Program-made: the position numbers and the translations under genes
From: Pseudomonadota bacterium
GTDB lineage: Bacteria; Pseudomonadota; Gammaproteobacteria; Burkholderiales; UBA11063
Reading direction: 5' to 3'
Length of the DNA stretch: 61,441 nt
Assembly: GCA_003962985.1 (NCBI GenBank)
Contig: RXKA01000062.1
Span: 1-61,441 of the forward strand
Notes under the pieces: generated by a model
Database searches by the model: none
What the model was told of the DNA's origin: nothing
Seen by the model: the letters and a program-made list of their open reading frames with translations, nothing else
Shown: piece after piece, positions 29,800 to 38,207 of the stretch
Numbering within the stretch: the first letter of the stretch is position 1
Layout of the letters: the number at the start of each line of letters is the position of its first letter

Positions 29800-30813
29800 A
29801 TGCGCTTAAAACTTTCTTTAATATCACTACTTATTTGTTGCTGCTCTGTAGAAGCTGATGATCTAACATCAGTTAAGCAAACTACACCATCCCCAATAAT
29901 CACTAATCAGGTAATTTCACTTGAGAACGTTGGACTTGGATCTGAAAGTGCCCCAGCAAATAAATATACTGGTGAATCTACGCTTGATGAACCTGAATTT
30001 ATCGATGACAATTCATCTCCCGATGGTGGTGACGCTGCAAATGTACCTCTTGCATCATATATAATGACAGGGTTTAATCTAGACCAACAAAGTGCAGGAC
30101 GCTTAACCAGAAGTAATGGTGGTACAGTACCCTTTACCGATAATAACTTTTATATCATGGTTGGTACGGATAAAAAGCTCAGTAGTGACTGGGTTGTTGG
30201 CGGCTATTTACAACAGAAACGTAATTTCCCTATTCAACAGAATAATGCTGATAATCCAGAAAATAATGGTTACTTTGCTGCCAATAATAGTACCGAAGGA
30301 AGAGTTCAAGGAGTCTATTCGACTAGTTTCGGGCTAGTTAATGCCATACGTCTAGATTTATTGTCAGGTGCTTATGGTGGCTCAGCGAATGTACCATTTG
30401 ACCCCACACTACGAATTGAAGATTTTATTCGTTATACCACCCAATACAACAAAATTTTTTATCAATTTACTGGTGGACGCTTCCGTTACCGCACCGATCA
30501 CTCATGGGATGCACGCGGTTTTATTGGGCAAGGCTTTCAATTTTCTCCACAGAATACTTATGAGATATCCTTTATCCAAGATTTTTCTAAAATTGGAGAT
30601 GCTAATGGATCACCATTACTAGTCTTTGATAGCGATGGCAATTCATTTTTCCCTGGAATAGTAAGCAAACAATATCTAACCAATAGCTATACTCATGTCT
30701 TTCACAACAAGACTTCATTAAATTTCAATGCCAATCTAGTTGGAAGTACTTATTACACCAGTAATTATCAAGTTGGTTTTGAAGTAGAAATTGGCTATCG
30801 TATCCCATTCTAG
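29800..30813 (+). CDS. Outer membrane beta-barrel protein of unknown function
   Basis: The protein of 337 residues has a signal peptide (MRLKLSLISLLICCCSVEA), an acidic, probably flexible stretch to about residue 85, then alternating hydrophobic/polar strands with many aromatic residues (WVVGGYLQQKRNF, YNKIFYQFTGGRFRYR, YQVGFEVEIGYRIPF). The terminal Phe and beta pattern indicate insertion by BAM. I recognise no named family. It stands between the ubiE terminator and the MarR gene, with a weak ribosome-binding site, and probably forms its own transcript. Confidence 0.7.
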   Translation: MRLKLSLISLLICCCSVEADDLTSVKQTTPSPIITNQVISLENVGLGSESAPANKYTGESTLDEPEFIDDNSSPDGGDAANVPLASYIMTGFNLDQQSAGRLTRSNGGTVPFTDNNFYIMVGTDKKLSSDWVVGGYLQQKRNFPIQQNNADNPENNGYFAANNSTEGRVQGVYSTSFGLVNAIRLDLLSGAYGGSANVPFDPTLRIEDFIRYTTQYNKIFYQFTGGRFRYRTDHSWDARGFIGQGFQFSPQNTYEISFIQDFSKIGDANGSPLLVFDSDGNSFFPGIVSKQYLTNSYTHVFHNKTSLNFNANLVGSTYYTSNYQVGFEVEIGYRIPF

Positions 30814-30825
30814 TATACCTCATTC

Positions 30826-30851
30826 ATAATAGTTGAATATTCAACTATTAT
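30826..30851. promoter_or_regulatory. Perfect 26-bp palindrome, probable MarR operator
   Basis: Positions 30826-30851 form a perfect palindrome with half-site ATAATAGTTGAAT. It lies 53 bases upstream of the MarR-type gene. Size, symmetry and location are what MarR-family dimers bind, so autoregulation of the downstream export cassette is likely. It could also act as a weak terminator for the outer-membrane gene that ends 12 bases before it, but it is not followed by a T run. Confidence 0.7.
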
Positions 30852-30904
30852 GTGATATCATCATGGCTTAGAGTAAATTCATAATACTATGGTAGCCATC
30901 AATC

Positions 30905-31345
30905 ATGATCCAGCATTCAATATTTAGAGAAGTTGATAATTTATCACGACACATCAATAACATTTACGAAAATATTTTTAAGAAATATCATTTACACCGT
31001 GGGCAATTTATCTTTATTAGCCGAATTGTTGAGAATCAAAATATCAATCTAAAAGATTTAGCTAGAATCACTCGTGCCGATAAAACCACTGTCACTAAAG
31101 CAGTACAAAAATTAGAAGAGAACCAATATATTACTAAACATATAGATGCAACAGATAATCGCATAACTCATTTACATCCAACAGAATTATGTATTGAACT
31201 TTATAATAAAGTTATATCCGAAAAGAATAAATTTTTGGAAGCCGTGTTGAAAGATTTTCCTACTGCAGAAGTTGCGTCTTACATTCAAATGACCAAAAAT
31301 CTCAACAATTATTTGGATAAAGTTATTGGAGAGCATAGTACATGA
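30905..31345 (+). CDS. MarR-family transcriptional regulator
   Basis: This winged-helix regulator of 146 residues has helices INLKDLARITRADKTTVTKAVQKLEENQYI (about residues 55-85) followed by the wing TDNRITHLHPT, typical of MarR proteins, which usually repress efflux or stress genes and release DNA on binding small phenolic ligands or on oxidation. It is the first gene of a cassette with a TsaC-like gene, an ABC-type exporter subunit, an HlyD-like and a TolC-like gene. It overlaps the next gene by 4 bases (ATGA). Confidence 0.9.
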   Translation: MIQHSIFREVDNLSRHINNIYENIFKKYHLHRGQFIFISRIVENQNINLKDLARITRADKTTVTKAVQKLEENQYITKHIDATDNRITHLHPTELCIELYNKVISEKNKFLEAVLKDFPTAEVASYIQMTKNLNNYLDKVIGEHST

Positions 31346-31896
31346 ACTATATCGGTTATCAACAAGTTAAAAAAATACAACAACATCTAAAAAATGGTGG
31401 TGTAATCGCATATGCAACCGAATCATGCTACGGTTTTGGCTGTGATCCATTCAACTATAACGCAATCAATAAGTTACTAAAGATAAAACAACGCCCTAAA
31501 ACAAAAGGTATGATCGTAATTTCAGGCAATAAGAAAATACTTACGAGAATAGTTGCATGTGATTTGAATAATCCAGAATTTGATCGTTACTGGCCAGGTA
31601 GTTATAGCATCATTCTACCGACAAAAGATGTTGTTCCCAAAAACTTAGTTGGTAAACATACCAAAATCGCGGTTAGACTAACTAAACACAAACAAATTAT
31701 CCAACTTAGTCAATACTTACACATTCCACTAGTTTCAACGTCAGCGAATAAATCGGGCATGAACGCTATTAAGAACTATCGCGAATGCGTAAATAAATTT
31801 GGTAAACAGGTGATGGTAATCAAAGGGATAACTAATTTTGCAAAACGTCCATCAACAATAATTGATTGGGAAACTAAGAACATCTTACGTGGGTAA
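31342..31896 (+). CDS. Sua5/YciO/YrdC-family protein (TsaC-like threonylcarbamoyl-AMP synthase)
   Basis: The product has 184 residues, close to E. coli TsaC (190). ATESCYGFGCDPFNYNAI, KIKQRPKTKGMIVIS, YWPGSYSIILPT, KIAVRLTKH and PLVSTSANKSG follow the YrdC fold, which makes threonylcarbamoyl-AMP for the t6A37 modification of ANN-decoding tRNAs. It overlaps marR by 4 bases, so it is translationally coupled to a regulator gene, an unexpected place for a housekeeping tRNA enzyme. It could be the main TsaC or a paralogue; that cannot be told from this window. Confidence 0.88.
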   Translation: MNYIGYQQVKKIQQHLKNGGVIAYATESCYGFGCDPFNYNAINKLLKIKQRPKTKGMIVISGNKKILTRIVACDLNNPEFDRYWPGSYSIILPTKDVVPKNLVGKHTKIAVRLTKHKQIIQLSQYLHIPLVSTSANKSGMNAIKNYRECVNKFGKQVMVIKGITNFAKRPSTIIDWETKNILRG

Positions 31897-31906
31897 AACT
31901 CAGGAT

Positions 31907-33469
31907 ATGAAAATTAATAGTTCAAAAATACTACATGATTTAATTGCAGATGATAAAAAAACATTTGTCTATATTGCTGGATATGCAATTTTCATATCAA
32001 TCTTGTATTTAGCATTACCCTTATCAACACAATTAATTATTAATCGTATTACACATACGGCACTAATCCAGCCAGTATTAATCATCAGCTTGATTCTGAT
32101 TATATTGCTTGCACTAGCAGGTATCCTCAATGTATTACAAAAATATTTATTAGAAATGTATAAACGTCAGTCTTTTGTTCGTATTACAAGCACATTTTTT
32201 CTAAAAACAGCCTATGCAGATAAACGTTATATTAACTCTCATCTGGATAATGAATTAAGCAGCAAGTATTTTGAAATCTTTAACATTCAAAACAATCTGT
32301 CAATATTGGTTATTGAGGGATTATTACTAGTTTTACAAATCGTCGTTGGGTTTATTATTTCTAGTTTCTACCATCCGTATATTTTCATTGTGAATATCAT
32401 AACCTCAATTATCATCTATGCGACATGGAAAATATTCTATACCAATTCGGTAAAAACTTCGATTATTCGTTCAGAAAAAAAATATCATGTTTATTCATGG
32501 TTTGATAGCCTACTGCAAAATAGTAGTGAATTAAATAATCCTGCCATGCGTGATTTCAGTATCAGCAAGGCAAAAACCTTAATTGCTGAATACATCTCTG
32601 CACGAGTAGCGTATTGGCGATTAATACTCGCACAAATTATTATTCTAGTAGTTTTATCATCTTTGGTTATGTTATCCATATTTAGTGTTGGTTCATTTTT
32701 AGTTATTTCTGGGCAATTAAGCTTAGGGCAATTAGTTGCAGCAGAAATAATTTTCACTAGTTCAGTTTTTAGTATTAGTAAGCTAGCTACTTATTTTGAT
32801 CGTTACTATGAGTTAGTATCTTCAATTGATAAAATCCATTATCTTCTTGATGTGCAAACTACTGAATTACCCACTATAACCTCGCCAACTAATAACCTAG
32901 AACATATTCTCGAATATCGCAATGTAAAGGTAATCGCAAACCAACATCAACAGTACCAGTTTGATATAAAACTTGGTACAAATTCATTACAATATATTAA
33001 AGTAGACAATGAAGAACAAGCCAACCAATTAATTACATTAGTCAAATACAAGCGCTATCTCTACGACCAAGTTATACCATTAGATCAAATGGAACATCTT
33101 GAACAGCAAGTCTATGCGCTTGAGAACTTAGATATATTACCAACGGCACTAATTTCTTACCTAGCTAACATAGTAACTCCAAATGCAGATGATTATTGTA
33201 AGATCAATAATTTAATTAATCAGCTAGCACTTCAAAATATTATTAACGATTTACCAGAAGGCATAAATAGTACGATAACTAATAAATACCAGATCTCAAT
33301 GCGCGTGATTATTTTATTGAAGATTATTCATGCACTGATGAGTAATTGTAAATATATTGTAATTGGAGGACTAGTTAATGTACTGGAAGATAAAGATCTT
33401 GCTAATCTTGAACTAGTTTTCCGTGAACTAAGTAAACATCTCATTATTATTAATTATAAAAAGTCATAA
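31907..33469 (+). CDS. ABC exporter-like protein with a degenerate nucleotide-binding domain
   Basis: The protein has 520 residues from ATG 31907 (CAGGAT upstream). The first ~320 residues look like an ABC type-1 transmembrane domain with six hydrophobic segments. The C-terminal ~190 residues keep the outline of an ABC ATPase (LEYRNVKVIA, then LPEGINSTI where LPEGLDT is usual) but every catalytic motif is gone. Walker A is replaced by a stretch reading YIKVDNEEQANQL, the LSGGQ signature by YQISMRVIILLKI, Walker B Asp-Glu by IVIGGLVNVLED, and the H-loop His is absent. It should not hydrolyse ATP alone. It precedes HlyD-like and TolC-like genes by a few bases. Confidence 0.82.
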   Translation: MKINSSKILHDLIADDKKTFVYIAGYAIFISILYLALPLSTQLIINRITHTALIQPVLIISLILIILLALAGILNVLQKYLLEMYKRQSFVRITSTFFLKTAYADKRYINSHLDNELSSKYFEIFNIQNNLSILVIEGLLLVLQIVVGFIISSFYHPYIFIVNIITSIIIYATWKIFYTNSVKTSIIRSEKKYHVYSWFDSLLQNSSELNNPAMRDFSISKAKTLIAEYISARVAYWRLILAQIIILVVLSSLVMLSIFSVGSFLVISGQLSLGQLVAAEIIFTSSVFSISKLATYFDRYYELVSSIDKIHYLLDVQTTELPTITSPTNNLEHILEYRNVKVIANQHQQYQFDIKLGTNSLQYIKVDNEEQANQLITLVKYKRYLYDQVIPLDQMEHLEQQVYALENLDILPTALISYLANIVTPNADDYCKINNLINQLALQNIINDLPEGINSTITNKYQISMRVIILLKIIHALMSNCKYIVIGGLVNVLEDKDLANLELVFRELSKHLIIINYKKS

Positions 33470-33470
33470 C

Positions 33471-34502
33471 ATGAATAATAAGTCATCGTATACACAATCA
33501 TTACAAGATATAGAACATACTTCGATAAATAAACACGTACCTAGCATAACGGTAATTCTATTAATAATTATTGTGATTTTTTGCTTAAGCTTATTTTTAC
33601 CATGGATACAAACCTCATTTGGTGCAGGTACTATTTCTACTATCAAACCAGAGGATCGCCTACAGCCAATAGTTGCAACGATTAATGGTAGAATTAAACA
33701 ATGGTATGTACAAGACGGTAGCTATGTTCATCAAGGTGACAAATTGGTTGAATTAGTCGATTTAGATCCAGACAATTTAGAGCGAATCAGTGATGACATA
33801 GCATTCAATCAAAGCCGTGTAGAGGCATTGAAATCTGCAACCAATTTATCATATAAAAATTATCTCCGTCAAAAACAATTATATGCCGACGGTTTAACCT
33901 CACAAAAAGAACTCGAATTTTCACAAATTGCATATCAAAAGAATTTAGCTGATTTGCAATCATATAAATCTACTTTGGTGAAGTTAGAATCTTCACGTAG
34001 TAAACAACAAAGTCAATTGATAACTGCGATTAAAGATGGTTACATTGTTAATACTCGGGCTAGTTCAGGCACTGAGGTAGTTAAAGTAGGTGATCCTCTT
34101 GCGAATTTCATACCCGCAAATATCACTCCCGCTGCGGAAATTTATGTTAGCGGGAATGACATTCCACTAATCAAAGAAGGACAGAAAGTACGACTAGTAT
34201 TTGATGGTTGGCCATCAGTACAGTTTAGCGGTTGGCCATCAGTTGCTATCGGAACATTTGGTGGCATAGTTAAGATTGTTGATTATGCGGCAAGTAAAAA
34301 TGGACTATTTCGAGTAATGGTTGTTGAAGACCCTAGTGAACAACGATGGCCAGAAGATAAGTTTCTGCGTTATGGCTCTCAAACACAAGCTTATATCCAA
34401 CTCGGTAAGGTAACGCTAGGTTATGAAATTTGGCGACAAATCAATGGATTCCCAGTATCTAGTAAGAATAATGAACCACAACAAAATAGTGATAAAAAAT
34501 AG
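33471..34502 (+). CDS. HlyD-family membrane fusion (periplasmic adaptor) protein
   Basis: The protein has 343 residues: a cytoplasmic N-terminus, one transmembrane helix at about residues 25-48, a biotinyl-lipoyl-like half motif (PIVATINGRIKQWYVQDGSYVHQGDKLVEL), a helical hairpin (about 95-185) and a beta-barrel region. It would bridge the inner-membrane exporter and the TolC channel. It starts 1 base after the ABC-like gene. The DGWPSVQFSGWPSV segment contains a short duplicated motif. Confidence 0.9.
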   Translation: MNNKSSYTQSLQDIEHTSINKHVPSITVILLIIIVIFCLSLFLPWIQTSFGAGTISTIKPEDRLQPIVATINGRIKQWYVQDGSYVHQGDKLVELVDLDPDNLERISDDIAFNQSRVEALKSATNLSYKNYLRQKQLYADGLTSQKELEFSQIAYQKNLADLQSYKSTLVKLESSRSKQQSQLITAIKDGYIVNTRASSGTEVVKVGDPLANFIPANITPAAEIYVSGNDIPLIKEGQKVRLVFDGWPSVQFSGWPSVAIGTFGGIVKIVDYAASKNGLFRVMVVEDPSEQRWPEDKFLRYGSQTQAYIQLGKVTLGYEIWRQINGFPVSSKNNEPQQNSDKK

Positions 34503-34509
34503 GAACTCT

Positions 34510-35937
34510 ATGAAAAAACTCGTACTCTTATTCATGTTATCCAATATTGCAGATTCATTTGCACTAGACAATAAGTTAAATTTGGCAATGCTTGATAATG
34601 GCTTAAATCGCTGTTACCCTAAAATTCTTAATTCGGTATTACAGCAAGAAATCAATAAAAGTAAAACCAAACAAACTCAATCACCATTTGACACCAAACT
34701 AAATGCCTATGCACAACAACGTGCTGGTAGTACCTATAATACATCGTATCAAAAAATCGAGTTTGAAAAAAGATTCTATGATTCCCCTATTTCTGCCTAT
34801 ACGGGTTTTGATATTTCCTCTGGTTACACACCACAATACGATTCCGCCCAAATTACATCTACCCAAGGGCGGCAATTTGTAGGTTTAAAATTTAATTTAT
34901 TAAATGGCTTTGCTATCGATAAAGATCGCCTCGAATTATATAACGCAATGATTGAAGAAGACAAAGCTAAATATGAGGTTGAATTAGCCAAATTACTAAT
35001 CAAAACGGATGCATTAAAAGCTTATATTGGCTGGTTAGTCGCAGGTTATGAAATGCAGGCATATCAAAAGCTACTTGATATAGCTGAAAAAAGGCAGAAA
35101 AAATTAGAATCACGTCTTAAACATGGGGATATTTCCGAAATCGCAGTTAAGGAAAATTATAATTATATTCTAAAACGCAAAGTAAAATTAATGAGTGCTA
35201 AAGATTATTTTAATCAGTACTCCCAATCATTATCCGTTTATGCAAGAAACGCGAGCTGTGATATGATGGTTCTGGATGAAACCATGTTACCCAAAAAGCT
35301 ACCGAGCCCAGTTGAATTGAATGAAACTAGTAGCGAAAAAGAAATTAATAGTGCTATTACTAACCGACCAGAATTTAAAATTATTGATACACAGCTACAG
35401 CAAATACGTAATCGCCAAAAATTAGCAAGCACCGATTTGCTACCGAAACTAAATCTAAATGTGCAATATAATCAAAATAATTCTGATACCACTTCAACAT
35501 CATATTTCAGACTCAATCAACAAGAAGGAGTTGCAAAGTTAGATTTCTCATTACCACTAGAGCGTCGTTATGCAACAGGAACCAATGAGGAGGTATCCAA
35601 TAATCTTAGAAAATTACAAAATGAACGTCAATTATTAATAGACCAAATATCATCTAAATTACAAGCGCTAAAATTTACCGTCAATAATACCGCATCACAG
35701 TTGCAAATCTCAAAAGATGATTATAATATCTCAAATCAATTATTAAAAGCTGAAGAGGTTAAGTTTATGAATGGTGATAGTAATTTCTTTATGATTAATG
35801 CGCGGGAAGAGAATGTAACTAACTCATATCTAACATTATTATCCAATTTATCAGATAACTATAAATCATATATTGAATATAATTTCTTGAATGGACAAAA
35901 TGTAAACTTGACTAATATTCAGCTTGAAGGAATATAA
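34510..35937 (+). CDS. TolC-like outer membrane efflux protein
   Basis: This 475-residue protein starts at ATG 34510 with AGGA 5 bases upstream and a signal peptide (MKKLVLLFMLSNIADSFA). It has two halves of OEP type with long helical, coiled-coil-rich segments (YEVELAKLLIKTDALKAYIGWLV...; LLIDQISSKLQALKFTVNN...) and beta segments (FVGLKFNLLNGF; AKLDFSLPLERRYATGTN). It forms the outer-membrane exit duct of the cassette. The long frame beginning at 34423 inside the HlyD gene is not the true start. Confidence 0.9.
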   Translation: MKKLVLLFMLSNIADSFALDNKLNLAMLDNGLNRCYPKILNSVLQQEINKSKTKQTQSPFDTKLNAYAQQRAGSTYNTSYQKIEFEKRFYDSPISAYTGFDISSGYTPQYDSAQITSTQGRQFVGLKFNLLNGFAIDKDRLELYNAMIEEDKAKYEVELAKLLIKTDALKAYIGWLVAGYEMQAYQKLLDIAEKRQKKLESRLKHGDISEIAVKENYNYILKRKVKLMSAKDYFNQYSQSLSVYARNASCDMMVLDETMLPKKLPSPVELNETSSEKEINSAITNRPEFKIIDTQLQQIRNRQKLASTDLLPKLNLNVQYNQNNSDTTSTSYFRLNQQEGVAKLDFSLPLERRYATGTNEEVSNNLRKLQNERQLLIDQISSKLQALKFTVNNTASQLQISKDDYNISNQLLKAEEVKFMNGDSNFFMINAREENVTNSYLTLLSNLSDNYKSYIEYNFLNGQNVNLTNIQLEGI

Positions 35938-36060
35938 AAACGCTACAACCACCCGTACTTAAGATATATTTTTCTGATTGGAACACTTTAAACTAGATTG
36001 TATCTACAATAGTTGGTACAATATAGCCTTAATTATCAATGGTATAAAAAAGGTCATAGA

Positions 36061-36633
36061 ATGTTAAATACGTTTGCAATTAAAGCAATTAATTTATTAC
36101 TGCAAGCTAATCCAAATACACAAAATGAATTACAAAAATATGCCACCAAAGTTGTCACTTTAGAATTACCTCTTATGACACTACAGTTTATTATTGCATC
36201 AGATGGAACTCTTGAAGCAGAAACAACAACCCCAGATTGCACAATAAAAATTCCTTTGGCGGCAAGTAGTCATCTAATCCACCATGATGAAGTTAAAACC
36301 TATCGTAGTTTAGAGATTACTGGCGATAAAACTTTAGCCAAGGATTTATTAACAACTTTGGCATCAATTGAGACAACCAATGTGCTATATCTAAGTCAGA
36401 ATCCAGTATTAAATATATTTGCACATAAGCTTGAGCAATTAATTACCAGTATCGTCAGCTATGCCAAGTTAGTTGCCAATAATGCAACTCTTTCGACTAG
36501 CCAGTATTTACAATACGAGGTAGCACTAATTGCCAATAAATATGAAATAGATGAATTCTGTACACAAGTTGATGAACTACGGGAACGTTGTGATTTATTA
36601 AGTGTTCGAGTTAATAAACTCACGAACAAATAA
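36061..36633 (+). CDS. ubiJ: Ubiquinone biosynthesis accessory factor UbiJ
   Basis: The product of 190 residues has an N-terminal SCP2 sterol-carrier-like domain (about residues 10-110, with KIPLAASSHLIHHDEVKTYRSLEITGDKTLAKDLLTTL) and a C-terminal helical region, as in UbiJ (YigP), the lipid-binding scaffold of the ubiquinone-synthesising complex. ATG 36061 is preferred (AAGG 10 bases upstream) over a longer frame from 36013. It lies 50 bases before ubiB, preserving the ubiJ-ubiB order. Confidence 0.88.
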   Translation: MLNTFAIKAINLLLQANPNTQNELQKYATKVVTLELPLMTLQFIIASDGTLEAETTTPDCTIKIPLAASSHLIHHDEVKTYRSLEITGDKTLAKDLLTTLASIETTNVLYLSQNPVLNIFAHKLEQLITSIVSYAKLVANNATLSTSQYLQYEVALIANKYEIDEFCTQVDELRERCDLLSVRVNKLTNK

Positions 36634-36683
36634 AGACAACCAATCAGCACTATTATCGTACCAAACACTATTATAAGACTACT

Positions 36684-38207
36684 ATGAGAATATTTCGTTT
36701 ATTTAAAATTATCCTTACTTTCAAACGTTATGGATTATTCCAAATCCTCACCATCAATGATAAAACCAGCCGTTTTGCGGGTATCCTTGCATTTGCACTG
36801 TGGTTTATTCCGCAAAAACATAAAGATAAATCATTGCCAGTACGGGTTAAATTAGCCTTTGAACATCTTGGTCCAGTTTTTGTCAAATTTGGACAATTAT
36901 TATCAACCCGCCCTGATTTAATTCCGAGTAATTATATTGCTGAGTTGGCACATCTACAAAGCAAAGTACGACCATTTGATACCAAACTATCAAAACAAAT
37001 TATTGAAAACTCAATCAATAAACCGATAAATGAAGTATTTAGTGAATTTATTGATACACCAGTTGCATCAGCGTCAATTGCACAAGTTCATCGTGCACGC
37101 TTGGCAATAAATAATCACGAAGTCGCAGTCAAAGTATTACGACCAGGAATAGCCAAGATTATTGACAAAGATATAAAAGTCTTAAAACTGGCTGCATTAG
37201 TCGTAGAGAAATTATTTAGCGATGGAAAACGACTCCGCCCGCAGGAAGTAATTGATGAATTTGAGACTACAATTCATGAAGAACTAGATTTTTTACAAGA
37301 AGCGGCAAATAGTACTGAACTCGCACGTTTACATAAGAACGATAAGCGGATTATTATTCCAGATGTGTACTACGATTATACCACCAAAGATGTTATTGTT
37401 ATGGAGTGGATGAATGGGATTACTATCTCGGATATACCAGCACTAAAAGCCCAAGGAATCGACTTAGAAAAACTATCTCATTATGGTGTTGAAATATTTT
37501 ATACCCAAGTATTTCATTTTGGTTTTTTCCATGCGGACATGCATCCTGGTAACATTCTTTGCTCTAATGATGGGCGCTATATTGCACTTGATTTTGGGAT
37601 TGTTGGTTGCTTATCTGATGAAGATAAACGCTATTTAGCTATCAATATTCTGGCATTCTTTAACCGTGATTATAAAAAAGTAGCAATTACTCACGTTGAA
37701 TCTGGTTGGGCACCCAAAGATACACCAATTGAACAATTTGAAAATGCGATTCGCGCTGTCTGTGAACCAATTTTTAATAAGCCATTGGCACAGATTTCCT
37801 TTGCCCAAGTCTTAATTAAATTATTCCAAGTTTCGCGCCGTTTTGGAATTGTTGTTCAACCACAATTAATTTTATTACAAAAAACCATTGTCAATGTTGA
37901 AGGGATGGGGCGAATCTTAAATCCAGAGTTGGATTTATGGAAAACCGCAAAACCAATTCTCAATAAATGGCTTCGCGAACAAATGGGCGTAAAAGGGTTT
38001 GTGCGTAATCTAAAATCTGAATTACCACACTGGTCATACGTGTTACCAACTATACCACGTAATTTCGCAACCGCATTGACTAAACTTCAAGAAACTAGTG
38101 ATTTGAATCAAAACTATAATAAACTAGTTCGTGACTACCGTCGAATGAGTGGTTTGCTCGCGGTAATGGTTATTGTTTTAACAATTATTCTGGTAATAAA
38201 ATTATGA
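36684..38207 (+). CDS. ubiB: Ubiquinone biosynthesis kinase-like protein UbiB
   Basis: The protein of 507 residues is of the ABC1/ADCK/UbiB atypical kinase family. FVKFGQLLSTRPDLIP (KxGQ motif), VASASIAQVHRARL (Ala-rich loop), AVKVLRPGI (ATP Lys), FHADMHPGNIL (catalytic loop) and ALDFGIVG (DFG) are all present. A C-terminal hydrophobic segment anchors it in the membrane. It supports ubiquinone synthesis, possibly by extracting lipid precursors. It overlaps the next gene by 4 bases. Confidence 0.95.
   Translation: MRIFRLFKIILTFKRYGLFQILTINDKTSRFAGILAFALWFIPQKHKDKSLPVRVKLAFEHLGPVFVKFGQLLSTRPDLIPSNYIAELAHLQSKVRPFDTKLSKQIIENSINKPINEVFSEFIDTPVASASIAQVHRARLAINNHEVAVKVLRPGIAKIIDKDIKVLKLAALVVEKLFSDGKRLRPQEVIDEFETTIHEELDFLQEAANSTELARLHKNDKRIIIPDVYYDYTTKDVIVMEWMNGITISDIPALKAQGIDLEKLSHYGVEIFYTQVFHFGFFHADMHPGNILCSNDGRYIALDFGIVGCLSDEDKRYLAINILAFFNRDYKKVAITHVESGWAPKDTPIEQFENAIRAVCEPIFNKPLAQISFAQVLIKLFQVSRRFGIVVQPQLILLQKTIVNVEGMGRILNPELDLWKTAKPILNKWLREQMGVKGFVRNLKSELPHWSYVLPTIPRNFATALTKLQETSDLNQNYNKLVRDYRRMSGLLAVMVIVLTIILVIKL

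Noticed and set aside
34205..34243. Direct repeat encoding GWPSV twice in the HlyD-like gene
   Set aside because: It lies within the conserved protein fold and reads as a short protein motif duplication rather than a mobile or regulatory repeat.
36013..36060. Longer start for ubiJ
   Set aside because: The extension begins without a usable ribosome-binding site and adds residues not expected for the SCP2 domain; ATG 36061 is well placed.
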